From Candidatus Caldilinea saccharophila (lineage in GTDB: Bacteria; Chloroflexota; Anaerolineae; Caldilineales; Caldilineaceae), in NCBI GenBank assembly GCA_016710365.1, contig JADJVW010000004.1:62001-126000 (forward strand): a stretch of 64,000 nucleotides of DNA, in the 5' to 3' direction. This document shows positions 39,812 to 48,535 of this stretch, piece after piece. The first letter of the stretch is position 1. Every line of letters starts with the position of its first letter. The notes under the pieces were generated by a model, which was not told the DNA's origin, did no database searches, and saw only the letters and a list, made by a program, of their open reading frames with translations. Made by a program: the position numbers and the translations under genes.

Positions 39812-40812
39812 GCCTGCCCCCTGTGCGAGAACTGATCGACGGAGACGGCCAGGATCACGAGAATGCCGGTGACGAGCACCTGGTACATCGACGGTATTCC
39901 CATCAATTGCAACCCGTTGCGAAAGACGCCGACGATGAGCGCGCCGATCAGTGTGCCCAGCACATTGCCGCGCCCGCCAAACAGACTAGTGCCGCCGAGC
40001 ACGACCGCGGTGATGCTGTCCAGGTTGGCAGTCTGGCCCGCTTGCGGGTCGCCGACCTGGGTGCGGGCAATCAGCAACAGCCCGGCGATCCCGTAGATAA
40101 ACCCCGCCGCACCGTAGACGCTGATCAAGAGGCGCGTGGTCGAGATGCCGGCCAGGCGCGTGGCTTCCGGGTTGTCGCCGACCGCATAGACGTGACGACC
40201 CCACGATGTCTCACGTAAGATAAACCACGCAATCAGGTAAATTATCAACATGACGACGGAGCCATAGGTGATGGCGGTCTCGCCGAGGGTGAAGGTGTTC
40301 CCCAAAAACGTAATCGTGGTGGGTAAATTGGAGATGGTCGTCGTGCGGTAGATGCGGGTGATGGCGTAGGCAATGTTCAGCGTGCCCAATGTCACAATAA
40401 AAGGAGGCAGTTTGACGAGCGCCACCAGCGAACCGTTGAGGATGCCAAAGAGCGTGGTGATCGCCAGGCCGATGAGGATGGCGAACACGGGTGGCACGCC
40501 AAATTCAACGGCCAGGCTCGCCATGATGACCGAGCCAAGCGCCATGACCATGCCGTTGGAGAGGTCGATGCCTGCGGTCAAAATGATCAGCGTCTGCCCG
40601 ATCGCTAGGGTGCCCACCACAATCACTTGTTGTACGACTAAAGAGAAATTACGACCAGTGAAGAACTTATCGGTCTGGGTGGCAAAGAAGAGCATGGCAA
40701 TCAGCAGCGCAAGCAAAGGCCCAACGCCGGGGAGCGTCAGAAAGTGGGCAACTCCGGCTCGGATGCGCTGCCACCCCGCTTGAGGTCGCTCGTGTGCAAG
40801 GGCGTCACTCAT
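39808..40812 (-). CDS. Sugar ABC transporter permease (RbsC type)
   Basis: A 334-residue membrane protein of the BPD_transp_2 family with about 9-10 helices. It has the family phrases GIDLSNGMVMALGSV near residue 83, FIVTLGTLNIAYAITR near 140, AVGDNPEATRLAGI near 205 and VLGGTSLFGGRGNVLGTLIGAL near 275. It works with the overlapping ATPase and the binding protein 150 bases upstream. A hairpin at 40844-40883 in that gap may set the ratio of binding protein to permease. Confidence 0.95.
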   Translation of the reverse strand: MSDALAHERPQAGWQRIRAGVAHFLTLPGVGPLLALLIAMLFFATQTDKFFTGRNFSLVVQQVIVVGTLAIGQTLIILTAGIDLSNGMVMALGSVIMASLAVEFGVPPVFAILIGLAITTLFGILNGSLVALVKLPPFIVTLGTLNIAYAITRIYRTTTISNLPTTITFLGNTFTLGETAITYGSVVMLIIYLIAWFILRETSWGRHVYAVGDNPEATRLAGISTTRLLISVYGAAGFIYGIAGLLLIARTQVGDPQAGQTANLDSITAVVLGGTSLFGGRGNVLGTLIGALIVGVFRNGLQLMGIPSMYQVLVTGILVILAVSVDQFSHRGQA

Positions 40813-40843
40813 GAAATCATGTCCATTGACTGCAAAGAGCGGT

Positions 40844-40883
40844 GGAAGAGGGCGATGCCTGTAAACTGAAGTCGCCCTCTTCC
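40844..40883 (-). terminator. Stem-loop between binding-protein and permease genes
   Basis: GGAAGAGGGCGA (40844-40855) pairs perfectly with TCGCCCTCTTCC (40872-40883). It follows the binding-protein gene within the operon, where such stems usually protect the upstream mRNA or cause partial termination. Confidence 0.7.
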
Positions 40884-40963
40884 ATCAGATGTTTGTAGAA
40901 GTGAACCTGCCCCGACGACGCCGACCCGATCAAGCCGGCGTCATCAGGCAGGATAGTGGATGA

Positions 40964-42016
40964 CTAATCGCCCCAGCAGTTGTCAAGACCGTAGACGGTG
41001 TCTTGGCTTTCGACGCCCTCTACTGCCTTGCCAGCAATCAAGGTCACGCCGGTGTCGGTGTAGCCGGACACTTTGTTGCCTGTGCTGATATAGTCGGCGA
41101 TGGCATCGACACCCATCGAAGCCATTTTGAGCGGGTACTGCTGCGATGTGGCGGAAATTCTGCCATCCGCCACGCCGCGCACGCCTTCACAACCACCGTC
41201 CACCGAGACGACGATCACATTGTCGGCGACGCCAGCCGCCGCCAACGCCGTGTTGGCGCCAAAGGCCGCGGGTTCGTTGACCGTGTAGACGACATTGATG
41301 TCAGGATTGGCCGTGAGGCAGTTTTCCATGACGGGTTGGGCGCGGTCGATCATGCCGTTGGTGTCGCCCTGGCAGACAATCGCCGGGTCGCCCTCTTCGA
41401 TGCCGAAGCCCTGCAGGAAGCCATCGTGACGCTGTTGGCTGACTGTGGTGCCGGCGGTGCCGTCGAGCATGGCGATCTTTGCGGGGGCGTCGCCCAGTGC
41501 GGCTTTGGCATATTCGCCGATCAGTACGCCAGCCTGAACATTATCTGTGGCAAACAGTGCGTCGGATGCATCGGCCGGATCGAGCGGGGTGTCAAGCGCA
41601 ATCACCAGGACGCCGGCGTCGCGCGCTTTCTGGATGGTGGGGACGATGGCCGTCGAGTCGTTTGCTGTAATCAAGATACCTTTGACGCCGGCGTTGACGA
41701 CGTTCTCAATCGCCGTGATCTGTCCTTCATTGTCGCCGTCGAATTCGCCGGCTGCGGTGATCAGCTTGATGCCTTTGGCTTCAGCTTCGGCAGTGGCGCC
41801 CTCTTCCATCTTGACAAAGAAGGGATTGCCGCGGTGCTTGGTGATCAAAGCCACCTGCGCTTCGCCGTCAGCGGCGGCAGGCGCTGCGTCCTCAGCCACT
41901 GCTTCAGTTGCTGCCTCTGGTGCGGCGCCAGGAGCCGCGGCCGGCACGGTGCAGGCCGACAGCAACAGCGAGGCGACGATCAATATGCTCAACATGACAA
42001 GACTTGATTTGCGCAT
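40964..42016 (-). CDS. Sugar ABC transporter substrate-binding lipoprotein (RbsB type)
   Basis: A 350-residue periplasmic-binding-protein-like lipoprotein. Lipobox LLLSAC near residue 20 is followed by an Ala/Pro/Glu-rich tether. The type I binding fold shows VALITKHRGNPFFVKMEEGA, NVVNAGVKGILITANDS, ALDTPLDPADASDALFATDN and VVSVDGGCEGVRGV. Ribose-, fructose- and sugar-alcohol-binding proteins share these. AGGAG stands 9 bases before the ATG at 42016. It is the first gene of a transporter-plus-kinase operon driven by the promoter at 42217-42244. The sugar is not known. Confidence 0.93.
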   Translation of the reverse strand: MRKSSLVMLSILIVASLLLSACTVPAAAPGAAPEAATEAVAEDAAPAAADGEAQVALITKHRGNPFFVKMEEGATAEAEAKGIKLITAAGEFDGDNEGQITAIENVVNAGVKGILITANDSTAIVPTIQKARDAGVLVIALDTPLDPADASDALFATDNVQAGVLIGEYAKAALGDAPAKIAMLDGTAGTTVSQQRHDGFLQGFGIEEGDPAIVCQGDTNGMIDRAQPVMENCLTANPDINVVYTVNEPAAFGANTALAAAGVADNVIVVSVDGGCEGVRGVADGRISATSQQYPLKMASMGVDAIADYISTGNKVSGYTDTGVTLIAGKAVEGVESQDTVYGLDNCWGD

Positions 42017-42216
42017 AGTATTTCTCCTGTGATTTTCAGATTCACTGTCAACGAAACTGTGATGGTGCAACATAGACTAGTGCGCCGGTATACTCAGGTC
42101 TGGATGAACCTTGCGTTTTGCAATCACCTCCCTTCGCTCATGCATAGCGTCGAAACTTGCGGGCGTCAGTATGCTCGTCATATCCAGTAGGGGGCTTTTG
42201 ATACGCTTGCACATTT

Positions 42217-42244
42217 ACTTTAATCGAATTGCCAAAGTTGTCAA
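42217..42244 (-). promoter_or_regulatory. Promoter of the ribose-type ABC/kinase operon
   Basis: On the minus strand TTGACA (42244-42239), 16 bases, TAAAGT (42222-42217). The stretch AATTCGATTAA overlapping the spacer and -10 is a partial palindrome centred on CG, the style of LacI-family operators. No gene occupies 42017-42269. Confidence 0.6.
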
Positions 42245-42269
42245 CTGAGCAGGAAAGGACATAATTCCG

Positions 42270-43361
42270 TTATGTCTGCGCCACGTCAATGACGATCTTC
42301 ACCACATTGTCGGCATATTGTTCGTTCAGGGTATAGGCAGCCGGCGTCTGCTCAAGCGGGAAGCGATGGGACACAATGCCGAGCAGATCCACCGCGCCGC
42401 TGCTCGCCAGCTTGATCGCGCGGATAGACGTGCTTCATGCGTCGCGACATGCGGATCGTCAGTCCCTTGCGCCGCGCGGTGGAGTGTTTCATCTCCAGCC
42501 TGTCCGCTTTGGGATGCCGACGAGCACCAGCCGCCCGCCCAGCCGCGCCATCTCCGCAGCCCACTGGATCGAGTGATCCGCCCACGCCGCTTCGATGGCG
42601 ACATCGACTCCACGCCCGCCGGTGGCCTGTTTGATGGCAACCAGCGGGTCGCTGTCCTTGAAATTGATCGGGATGCCGCCGTAACGCGCCGCCAGGTTGA
42701 GCCGCCAGGGAAATTGATCAACGACATAGATCGGATCCGCGCCCGACAAGCGCGCCATTTGCAGGATATACAGCCCGATCGGCCCGGCGCCGAGGATGGC
42801 GACGCTGTCGGCCACATGCAGTTTCGCCAAATCGACGGCGTGGATGGCGATGCCCAGCGGCTCCAGCAGCGCAGCGGTCGCATCGTCCATGCTGTCCGGG
42901 ATCGGGAAGCAGGTGTGCGCCGGCATCAGCATGTACTCGCTCAGGCTGCCGTCGTCGGGATAAGTGCCGCAGAAGTGCAGCCGGTGGCAGAGGTTGGGAT
43001 GTCCGTGCTCGCACATCTCGCAGCGGCCGCAGGGCTGCGCCGGATCGACGGCGACGCGCGCGCCCACTTGCAGCGGCGCAAAGACGCCGTCGTAGCTCTC
43101 CGGCCCGACCGCCTCCACCACGGCCGCAAACTCATGACCCAGGATCATCGGCGTCTCCACAACGGTGTCGCCGATACGCGCGTCCTGGTAGGTGTGGATG
43201 TCGCTGCCGCACACGCCGACCGCAGTCACACGCAGCAGCGCCATGCCCGGGCCGGGCGACGCCGGCCGCGAAATCTGTTCGACGCGCAGATCGCGCGGCC
43301 CATGCAGCCGCACGGCCAGCATCGTATTGTTATCCGCAACACTCGCCAACGCTTTTCCCAT
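42270..43361 (-). CDS. Zinc-dependent alcohol/polyol dehydrogenase, with two frameshifts
   Basis: An NAD(P)-dependent medium-chain dehydrogenase. VGVCGSDIHTY and LGHEFAAVVE hold the catalytic zinc ligands, CGRCEMCEHGHPNLC the structural zinc cysteines, and LGAGPIGL the Rossmann loop. The first frame ends after GIPKRTG. One more A in the run at 42508-42510 gives GIPKADRLEMKHSTARRKG, and two bases lost from a CG run near 42425 lead to RAIKLASSGAVDLLGIV...NVVKIVIDVAQT with TAA at 42270. The restored length is 364. It is the last gene of the lacI-headed operon. Substrate is probably a sugar alcohol or sugar acid; not proven. Confidence 0.88.
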
Positions 43362-43434
43362 CTTGAGGGCCTCGCATTTTCTCCGGTTGTAATGTTTTAT
43401 CCACAGATGACGCAGATTTCACAGATGAACGTCC

Positions 43435-44445
43435 CTATCCCATGTGCACGTGCACCTTGAGCGTCTGACCCGCGGCGAATTTGGCGAAGACGTCGGCAAA
43501 GTCATGCAGCGGCGCAACGTGGCTGACCAGCGGGCCGACGTCGATGGCGCCACTGGCCAGCCAGTCGATGGCGGGCAGGAAGGTGTAGCAAAGGGCAAAG
43601 CTGCCCACGATCGTCCAGTCGTTGTGGAAGATGTCGTAGGGGCTGACCGAGACACGCGCTTGATTGGGCGCCACGCCAAATTGCAGAAAGGTTCCACGCG
43701 GGCGCAGATAGCGGAACGCGCCTTCGATGACCGCCGGAACCCCCGTCGCATCGATCACGACGCCGAAGCCACGCGGTGCAACTTCTTTCAGTGCGGCGTC
43801 TTGCTCGGCGCCGGCTGGAACCGCGACCGAGGCGCCCATTGCCTTCGCCAGTTCGAGCCGCGCCGGCTGCTTTTCGACCACGGCCACATACGAGGCGCCC
43901 ATGCGCCGCAGCGCCTGCACCAGCAGCAGCCCCATCGGCCCGGCGCCGAGGATCAGCACCGGGTCGGCCGGCAGCACGCGGATGCGCTTCATGGCGTGAA
44001 CCACGCAGGCCAGCGGCTCGATAAAGGCAGCCTGGGCATCGGTCATCGCATCCGGCAGGTGGTAGCAGGCACGCGCCGGCGCGGCGACATACTCGGCAAA
44101 GCCACCCGGCCGCGTGATGCCGACGCCCTGCCAGTGGAGGCAGTGGTTGGCCATCTCATTGCGGCACATGTCACAGTGGCCGCAGTAAAGATTTGGATCG
44201 ACGGCCACGCGGTCGCCCACCTGGAAATCGGCGACCTCTTTGCCCGTTTCCACAATCACACCGCCAAACTCATGGCCGGGGATGACCGGGAAGTTGGACA
44301 TGTATTCGTTGCGATAGATGTGAACATCGGTGCCACAGATGCCACAGCGCGCCACTTGCACGATCACCTCGTCGGCGGCGCAGGTTGGGTCGGGCACGCG
44401 CTCGATGCGGATCGATTCGGGCGCGGGAAAGAGCACAGCTTGCAT
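43435..44445 (-). CDS. Zinc-dependent alcohol dehydrogenase (sorbitol/threonine dehydrogenase type)
   Basis: A 336-residue intact medium-chain dehydrogenase. CGICGTDVHIYRNEY and IPGHEFGGVIVETG carry the catalytic zinc residues, CGHCDMCRNEMANHC the structural zinc site, and LGAGPMGLLL the nucleotide loop. AAGGAG lies 7 bases before the ATG. It lies between an SDR gene and another zinc dehydrogenase on the same strand, so three dehydrogenases of this kind occur in one operon. Likely oxidises a polyol or sugar acid that enters by the neighbouring ABC transporter. Confidence 0.92.
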   Translation of the reverse strand: MQAVLFPAPESIRIERVPDPTCAADEVIVQVARCGICGTDVHIYRNEYMSNFPVIPGHEFGGVIVETGKEVADFQVGDRVAVDPNLYCGHCDMCRNEMANHCLHWQGVGITRPGGFAEYVAAPARACYHLPDAMTDAQAAFIEPLACVVHAMKRIRVLPADPVLILGAGPMGLLLVQALRRMGASYVAVVEKQPARLELAKAMGASVAVPAGAEQDAALKEVAPRGFGVVIDATGVPAVIEGAFRYLRPRGTFLQFGVAPNQARVSVSPYDIFHNDWTIVGSFALCYTFLPAIDWLASGAIDVGPLVSHVAPLHDFADVFAKFAAGQTLKVHVHMG

Positions 44446-44455
44446 TGGAATCTCC

Positions 44456-45262
44456 TTACCAGCAGCAGTAGCCGCCGTCGATCACCAGGTCGTGACCGGT
44501 CATATAATCCGACGCCGGCGCGGCGAGATAGACCACGGCGCCCTGCAGATCGGTGACTTCGGCCATGCGCCCCATCGGCGTCATGCCCATCCATGCCGGC
44601 AGCATCGTCTGGCCGACGGGCGTTGCCAGCAGATCTTCGACGAGCTTGGTGCGTGTGTAGCCGGGGCTGATGCTGTTGACGCGCACGCCGCGCTTGGCCC
44701 ATTCCGCAGCCAGACTGCGCGTCAGGTGCAGCACGCCCGCTTTGGACGCGTTGTAGACAGCCTGATTCTGCGGCGTGTTGCTGATGTGCGCCGACATCGA
44801 CGCCGTGTGGATGATCTTGCCGTAGCCTGCCGGCAGCATCACCTTGGCTTCGGCCTGCGCGCAGAGAAAGACTGAGTTCAGGTTGATGTCGATCACGCGC
44901 AGCCACTCCGTGTAGGGCATCGACTCGGCATCCGCCCAGACGCCCACGCCGGCATTGTTGACGCCGATGGTCAGCCGTCCCCACTTCGCCAGGATCGTAT
45001 CGATCATCGCCTGCACTTGGTCGGGTTTGGTGACATCCGTCTGCACGGCGATGGCGTCGATCTGCTTCTGCGCCAGTTCGTGCGCTACGGCCTCAGCCAC
45101 GTCGAGGCGCAGATCGACCACCGCGACCGCCGCGCCCGCCTCGCCCAGCGCGTGGGCAAAGGCGCGGCCAATCCCCTGCCCGCCGCCGGTGACCAGCGCC
45201 ACGCGGCCATCGAGCCGGAAGCGTTCGAGAATCGGTGTGGTTTCGAGAACAGGATCGCTCAT
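44456..45262 (-). CDS. Short-chain dehydrogenase/reductase
   Basis: A 268-residue classical SDR. TGGGQGIGRAFA near residue 26 binds NAD(P), NNAG near 105 stabilises the fold, and catalytic Ser (HTASMSAH) with YNASK near 168 complete the active site. SPGYTRTKL and IDGGYCCW are typical of the end. Members nearby in sugar clusters act on gluconate, fuconate or sugar alcohols. It starts after a repeat region and precedes a zinc dehydrogenase by 10 bases. Confidence 0.93.
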   Translation of the reverse strand: MSDPVLETTPILERFRLDGRVALVTGGGQGIGRAFAHALGEAGAAVAVVDLRLDVAEAVAHELAQKQIDAIAVQTDVTKPDQVQAMIDTILAKWGRLTIGVNNAGVGVWADAESMPYTEWLRVIDINLNSVFLCAQAEAKVMLPAGYGKIIHTASMSAHISNTPQNQAVYNASKAGVLHLTRSLAAEWAKRGVRVNSISPGYTRTKLVEDLLATPVGQTMLPAWMGMTPMGRMAEVTDLQGAVVYLAAPASDYMTGHDLVIDGGYCCW

Positions 45263-45289
45263 AATTCAACTCACTTTGGTTGATGGGTA

Positions 45290-45378
45290 AAGTGTAAAAC
45301 GTAAAACGTAATGCGTAATGAACGAGTGGTTACGGATTACGCGTCACGGATTACGGATTACGTATCACGCATTACGTT
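45290..45378. repeat. Degenerate GTAATGCG/ATTACGCAT repeats
   Basis: Short words AAAACGTAA, CGTAATGCGTAATG, GGATTACG and CGTATCACGCATTACG recur on both strands over about 90 bases. The same words fill 21364-21480, so the two tracts belong to one dispersed family. It separates two dehydrogenase genes within an operon. Confidence 0.65.
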
Positions 45379-45381
45379 ACT

Positions 45382-46422
45382 CTATTCAGCCACGACAATC
45401 TGCGCCTTGACCGAGGTCGGCGGCATGTTGACGGCAAAGTCGAAGGCTTCGACGCTTTCGGCAAAACGGAAAGTGTCGGTGATCAGCGGCTTGACATTGA
45501 GCTTGCCGCTTGCCATCAGCGCAATCGCGCGCGGGTAGACGTGCGCGTAGCGGAAAACGTGCTCGACGCGCGCTTCCTTGACCATCGCCGCGGCCACGTC
45601 GTAGGCGATCGGCTGCAGGGGGATGCCGACGTACACCACCGCACCGCCCGGACAGAGCGATGCGAAGACGCCGGCCGCGGCCTTTTCATTGCCGCTGCAC
45701 TCGAAGACCAGATTGACGCCCCAGCCGTCGGTCATCTCATCCACCACTTCCTTGAGATTCTGCTGGGCGATATTGACTGGCGTGATCGGGCCGAGCGTCG
45801 CCGCGAGGTCGAGTTTGGGCTGCTGCACGTCGGTCATGATCACCTGGCTGCAGCCGCCGGCCAGCGCGGCCAGCGCCGTCACCATGCCGATCGGCCCGGC
45901 GCCCATCACGATGGCGAGGTCGCCCGGCTTGATCCTGGCCTTGGTGGCCGCGTGCATGCCAACCGCGACCGGTTCCACCATCGCACCTTCGGCATAACTC
46001 ACATTGTCGGGCAGCTTGAAGGTGAAGGCGGCAGGGTGCACCACCGTGGGGCGCAGGATGCCGTGCACCGGCGGCGTGGCCCAGAAACGCACGGGCCGGG
46101 TCAAGATTGTACATCCCCTGGAGGGTGGCCTTGCTGTTGGGGTCGGGGATGCCCGGCTCCATGCAGACGCGGTCGCCCACCCTCAGATGGCTGACTTCGC
46201 CGCCGACTTCGATGACGACGCCAGACGCTTCATGACCGAGCACCATCGGCTCGCGCACGACAAATTGGCCGATGGCGCCGTGGGTGTAGTAGTGCACGTC
46301 GCTGCCACAGATACCGACGGTGCGCAGCGCAATGCGCACGTCGTGCGGCTTCCCAGCGTCTCGTCGAGGTCAATGTCGCGCAGAGCAAGGAGATCTTTTT
46401 TTTCGAGGACAAGCGCTTCCAT
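45382..46422 (-). CDS. Zinc-dependent sorbitol dehydrogenase-like enzyme, with two frameshifts
   Basis: A 346-residue medium-chain dehydrogenase of the sorbitol/xylitol dehydrogenase type once two breaks are mended. The frame from ATG 46422 (MEALVLEKKDLLALRDIDLDE) breaks at 46352-46354, where one more G gives GKPHDVRIALRTVGICGSDVHYY. It breaks again at 46093-46095, where one C fewer gives NLDPAVRFWATPPVHGIL. Visible sites are CGSDVHYYTHGAIG, LGHEASGVV, MGAGPIGMVTALAA and the VRFWATPPVHG phrase of sorbitol dehydrogenases. It lies 5 bases after the small membrane protein gene. Confidence 0.9.
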
Positions 46423-46427
46423 AGAAT

Positions 46428-46658
46428 CTACCCCTTCCGAATAATAATGATCGCCAGGATCAGGCAGAGTACGGTGGAGACCCAGAGCGGCAGGAATTGC
46501 TCCAGGAAACGCATCCACAGGAAGCTGATGCCGATCCACAAAATCACACTGATAAAGTAACGGTCAAAAGTGTTGGTCTCAATCGGCAAGAAGCCGCGTC
46601 GCCCCTTGTGTTCGACCGGAGCAACGAGTTTTTGTGAGGCGCCTTTTGCGTCAGCCAT
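46428..46658 (-). CDS. Small two-helix membrane protein in a sugar ABC operon
   Basis: A 76-residue protein: a basic N-terminal 30 residues (HKGRRGFLPIETNTFDRYF) followed by two hydrophobic helices (ISVILWIGISFLWMRF and LWVSTVLCLILAIIII). It resembles the small DUF2160-like proteins sometimes found in glycerol or sugar ABC operons; that assignment is tentative. It starts 4 bases after the permease stop, with GGAG overlapping that stop, so it is tightly coupled. It may stabilise the permease pair or couple it to a shared ATPase. Confidence 0.75.
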   Translation of the reverse strand: MADAKGASQKLVAPVEHKGRRGFLPIETNTFDRYFISVILWIGISFLWMRFLEQFLPLWVSTVLCLILAIIIIRKG

Positions 46659-46662
46659 CTGC

Positions 46663-47517
46663 TTACTCCTTCACCGCGCCGAAAGTCAGGCCGGTCACGA
46701 TATAGCGCTGCACAAAGACCAGGAAGATCAGCGCGGGCAGAATTGCCATCGTAGCCACTGCGGCCATCTCGCCCCAGTTGGTGCCGGTGACGGAGACAAA
46801 CGCCGCCAGCCCGGTGGTAATGGTGCGGGCGTTGACGCTGGTGAGGTTGGCGGCGAATAAATATTCGTTCCAGGCAAAGATCCAGCTCAAGATAAAGGTG
46901 ATCGCTAAACCTGGCGCAACTAAGGGCGCCACCACGCGCGTCAGCACTGTCCAGCGATTGGCGCCATCGACAAAGGCCGCCTCGTCCAGCTCGATCGGCA
47001 CGCCATCCATGATCCCCTTCATCAACCAGACCGCGAAAGGCAGATTGAAGACGCAGTAGAGCAAAATTAGCCCAAACTGCGTATCAAACATGGTCCAATC
47101 GCCAATTTTGAAGACCCGCGTGTAAATGAGAAACATCGGCAATACAAACGCGGCGGGTGGCGCCATGCGCTGCGTAATCGTCCAGAAAAAGATGTTATCA
47201 GCGCCGGGCAGACGCCAGCGTGAGAGCGCATAGGTCGCCAGCATCGCCAAAATGGTCACCAACAGCGCATTGCTTGTCGCAATGATGAGTGAGTTGATCA
47301 GGTAGCGTTGAAAGACGGGATCGGTGAGCGGCTTGATATAGTTGGGGGCATAAAAAGATTTGATGAGCAATGTCGGCGCATCGAATAGCTCCACACGACT
47401 GCGAGCCGACACGACAATCATCCAATAAATTGGCACAATCGTGATGATGATCATCACTGTCCAAAGGCCGTATAGGCCAATCCATCCGAGTGCTTTGCGC
47501 AGGGCTGATGATTTCAT
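46663..47517 (-). CDS. Carbohydrate ABC transporter permease (MalG type)
   Basis: A 284-residue membrane permease with six helices and the EAA loop near residue 185-205 (ELDEAAFVDGANRWTVLTRVVAPLVAPG), which contacts the ATPase. The chain ends YIVTGLTFGAVKE, the usual MalG tail. The ATG at 47517 is chosen because GAGG precedes it; the frame runs far upstream but only as a shadow of the other permease. No ATPase gene is in this operon, so a shared MsmX-like ATPase from elsewhere is needed. Confidence 0.93.
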   Translation of the reverse strand: MKSSALRKALGWIGLYGLWTVMIIITIVPIYWMIVVSARSRVELFDAPTLLIKSFYAPNYIKPLTDPVFQRYLINSLIIATSNALLVTILAMLATYALSRWRLPGADNIFFWTITQRMAPPAAFVLPMFLIYTRVFKIGDWTMFDTQFGLILLYCVFNLPFAVWLMKGIMDGVPIELDEAAFVDGANRWTVLTRVVAPLVAPGLAITFILSWIFAWNEYLFAANLTSVNARTITTGLAAFVSVTGTNWGEMAAVATMAILPALIFLVFVQRYIVTGLTFGAVKE

Positions 47518-47534
47518 AGATGCACCTCTTGCTC

Positions 47535-48410
47535 CTACTCTCGTTGCTTTCCAACCTGCGCCAGCGCGATAAAAAGCAGCCAGCAAAGGACAATGGTGAA
47601 GTAGAGCACCATCAAAGACATCGCCGAGCCGTACCCATAGTCTGTTTTGGGCACGATGACGCGGTAGATGTGGATGCCGATAAATTGCGTCGCTGTCCCT
47701 GGCCCGCCGCTGGTCAACATAAATACCTCGTCGACAATCCGCAGCGCATCCATCAGGCGGATGAAAATGACCGTCAGCAGCACCGGCATCATCATCGGAA
47801 TGGTCAAGTAACGGAAAACCTGCCAGCGATTGGCGCCGTCGACCTGCGCCTGTTCGAGCGGCTCCTTGGGCATGGCAGTCAGCCCGGCCAGCAGCGTCAG
47901 CGTGACAAAGGGCGTCCAATGCCAGACATCCATCACGATGACGGTGAGAAAGGCTTGATCGGCAAAGGTGGCGAGCCGGAAGTCGATGCCAAACCATTTG
48001 TCGAGGAAGTAAGGGATCGGTCCAAAGCCGGGAATGGTCAGCAGACGCCAGGTTGCGCCGACCGCGATCGGCGCCATGACCAGCGGCAGCACATAGATCG
48101 TGCGGAAAACCGTGCGCCCTGGGAAACTTTTGACCAGCGTCTGCGCCAGCAGGAAGCCAAGCGCCAGCTCGATGGTGACGGTGGTAAAGGCAAACAGCCC
48201 AGTGCGCCACAGCGAATCGAGAAAGGCGCCGTCAAAGACCAGCCGTCGAAAGTTGTCAACGCCTGTCCATTTCATGCCCAATTGGTTGGAAAATGGATTC
48301 CAGTCAAAGAAGCTGACATAGAGGACGTAGAGAAAGGGCAGAAAACCGACAATCGCTAGAATTACAAGTGTTGGCGTCAGCAGCGCCCAGCCTGCTCGAT
48401 TGGATCGCAT
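47535..48410 (-). CDS. Carbohydrate ABC transporter permease (MalF type)
   Basis: A 291-residue permease with six helices and an EAA-type loop (EPLEQAQVDGANRWQVFRYLTIP near residue 185). The opening RSNRAGWALLTPTLVILAIVGFLPFLYVLYVSF is typical of MalF/UgpA-type subunits. ATG at 48410 is preferred over 48434 because AGGAC stands 7 bases before it. It pairs with the next permease 17 bases downstream. A long palindrome separates it from the binding-protein gene. Confidence 0.93.
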   Translation of the reverse strand: MRSNRAGWALLTPTLVILAIVGFLPFLYVLYVSFFDWNPFSNQLGMKWTGVDNFRRLVFDGAFLDSLWRTGLFAFTTVTIELALGFLLAQTLVKSFPGRTVFRTIYVLPLVMAPIAVGATWRLLTIPGFGPIPYFLDKWFGIDFRLATFADQAFLTVIVMDVWHWTPFVTLTLLAGLTAMPKEPLEQAQVDGANRWQVFRYLTIPMMMPVLLTVIFIRLMDALRIVDEVFMLTSGGPGTATQFIGIHIYRVIVPKTDYGYGSAMSLMVLYFTIVLCWLLFIALAQVGKQRE

Positions 48411-48445
48411 GTGTTTGTCCTGTTGAATCGTCATGCGTAGCTGCG

Positions 48446-48483
48446 TTCCGAGTCATGCACGCACGTGCGTGCATGACTCGGAA
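48446..48483 (-). terminator. 38-bp perfect palindrome between binding-protein and permease genes
   Basis: TTCCGAGTCATGCACGCAC pairs with GTGCGTGCATGACTCGGAA with no loop bases. It stands at the same place as the stem at 40844-40883 in the other ABC operon, after the binding-protein gene. Confidence 0.75.
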
Positions 48484-48535
48484 CCGATGGCGCACTCAGC
48501 CGAGCTGCGTCATCACAATGGTTTTCGTGCGCTGC

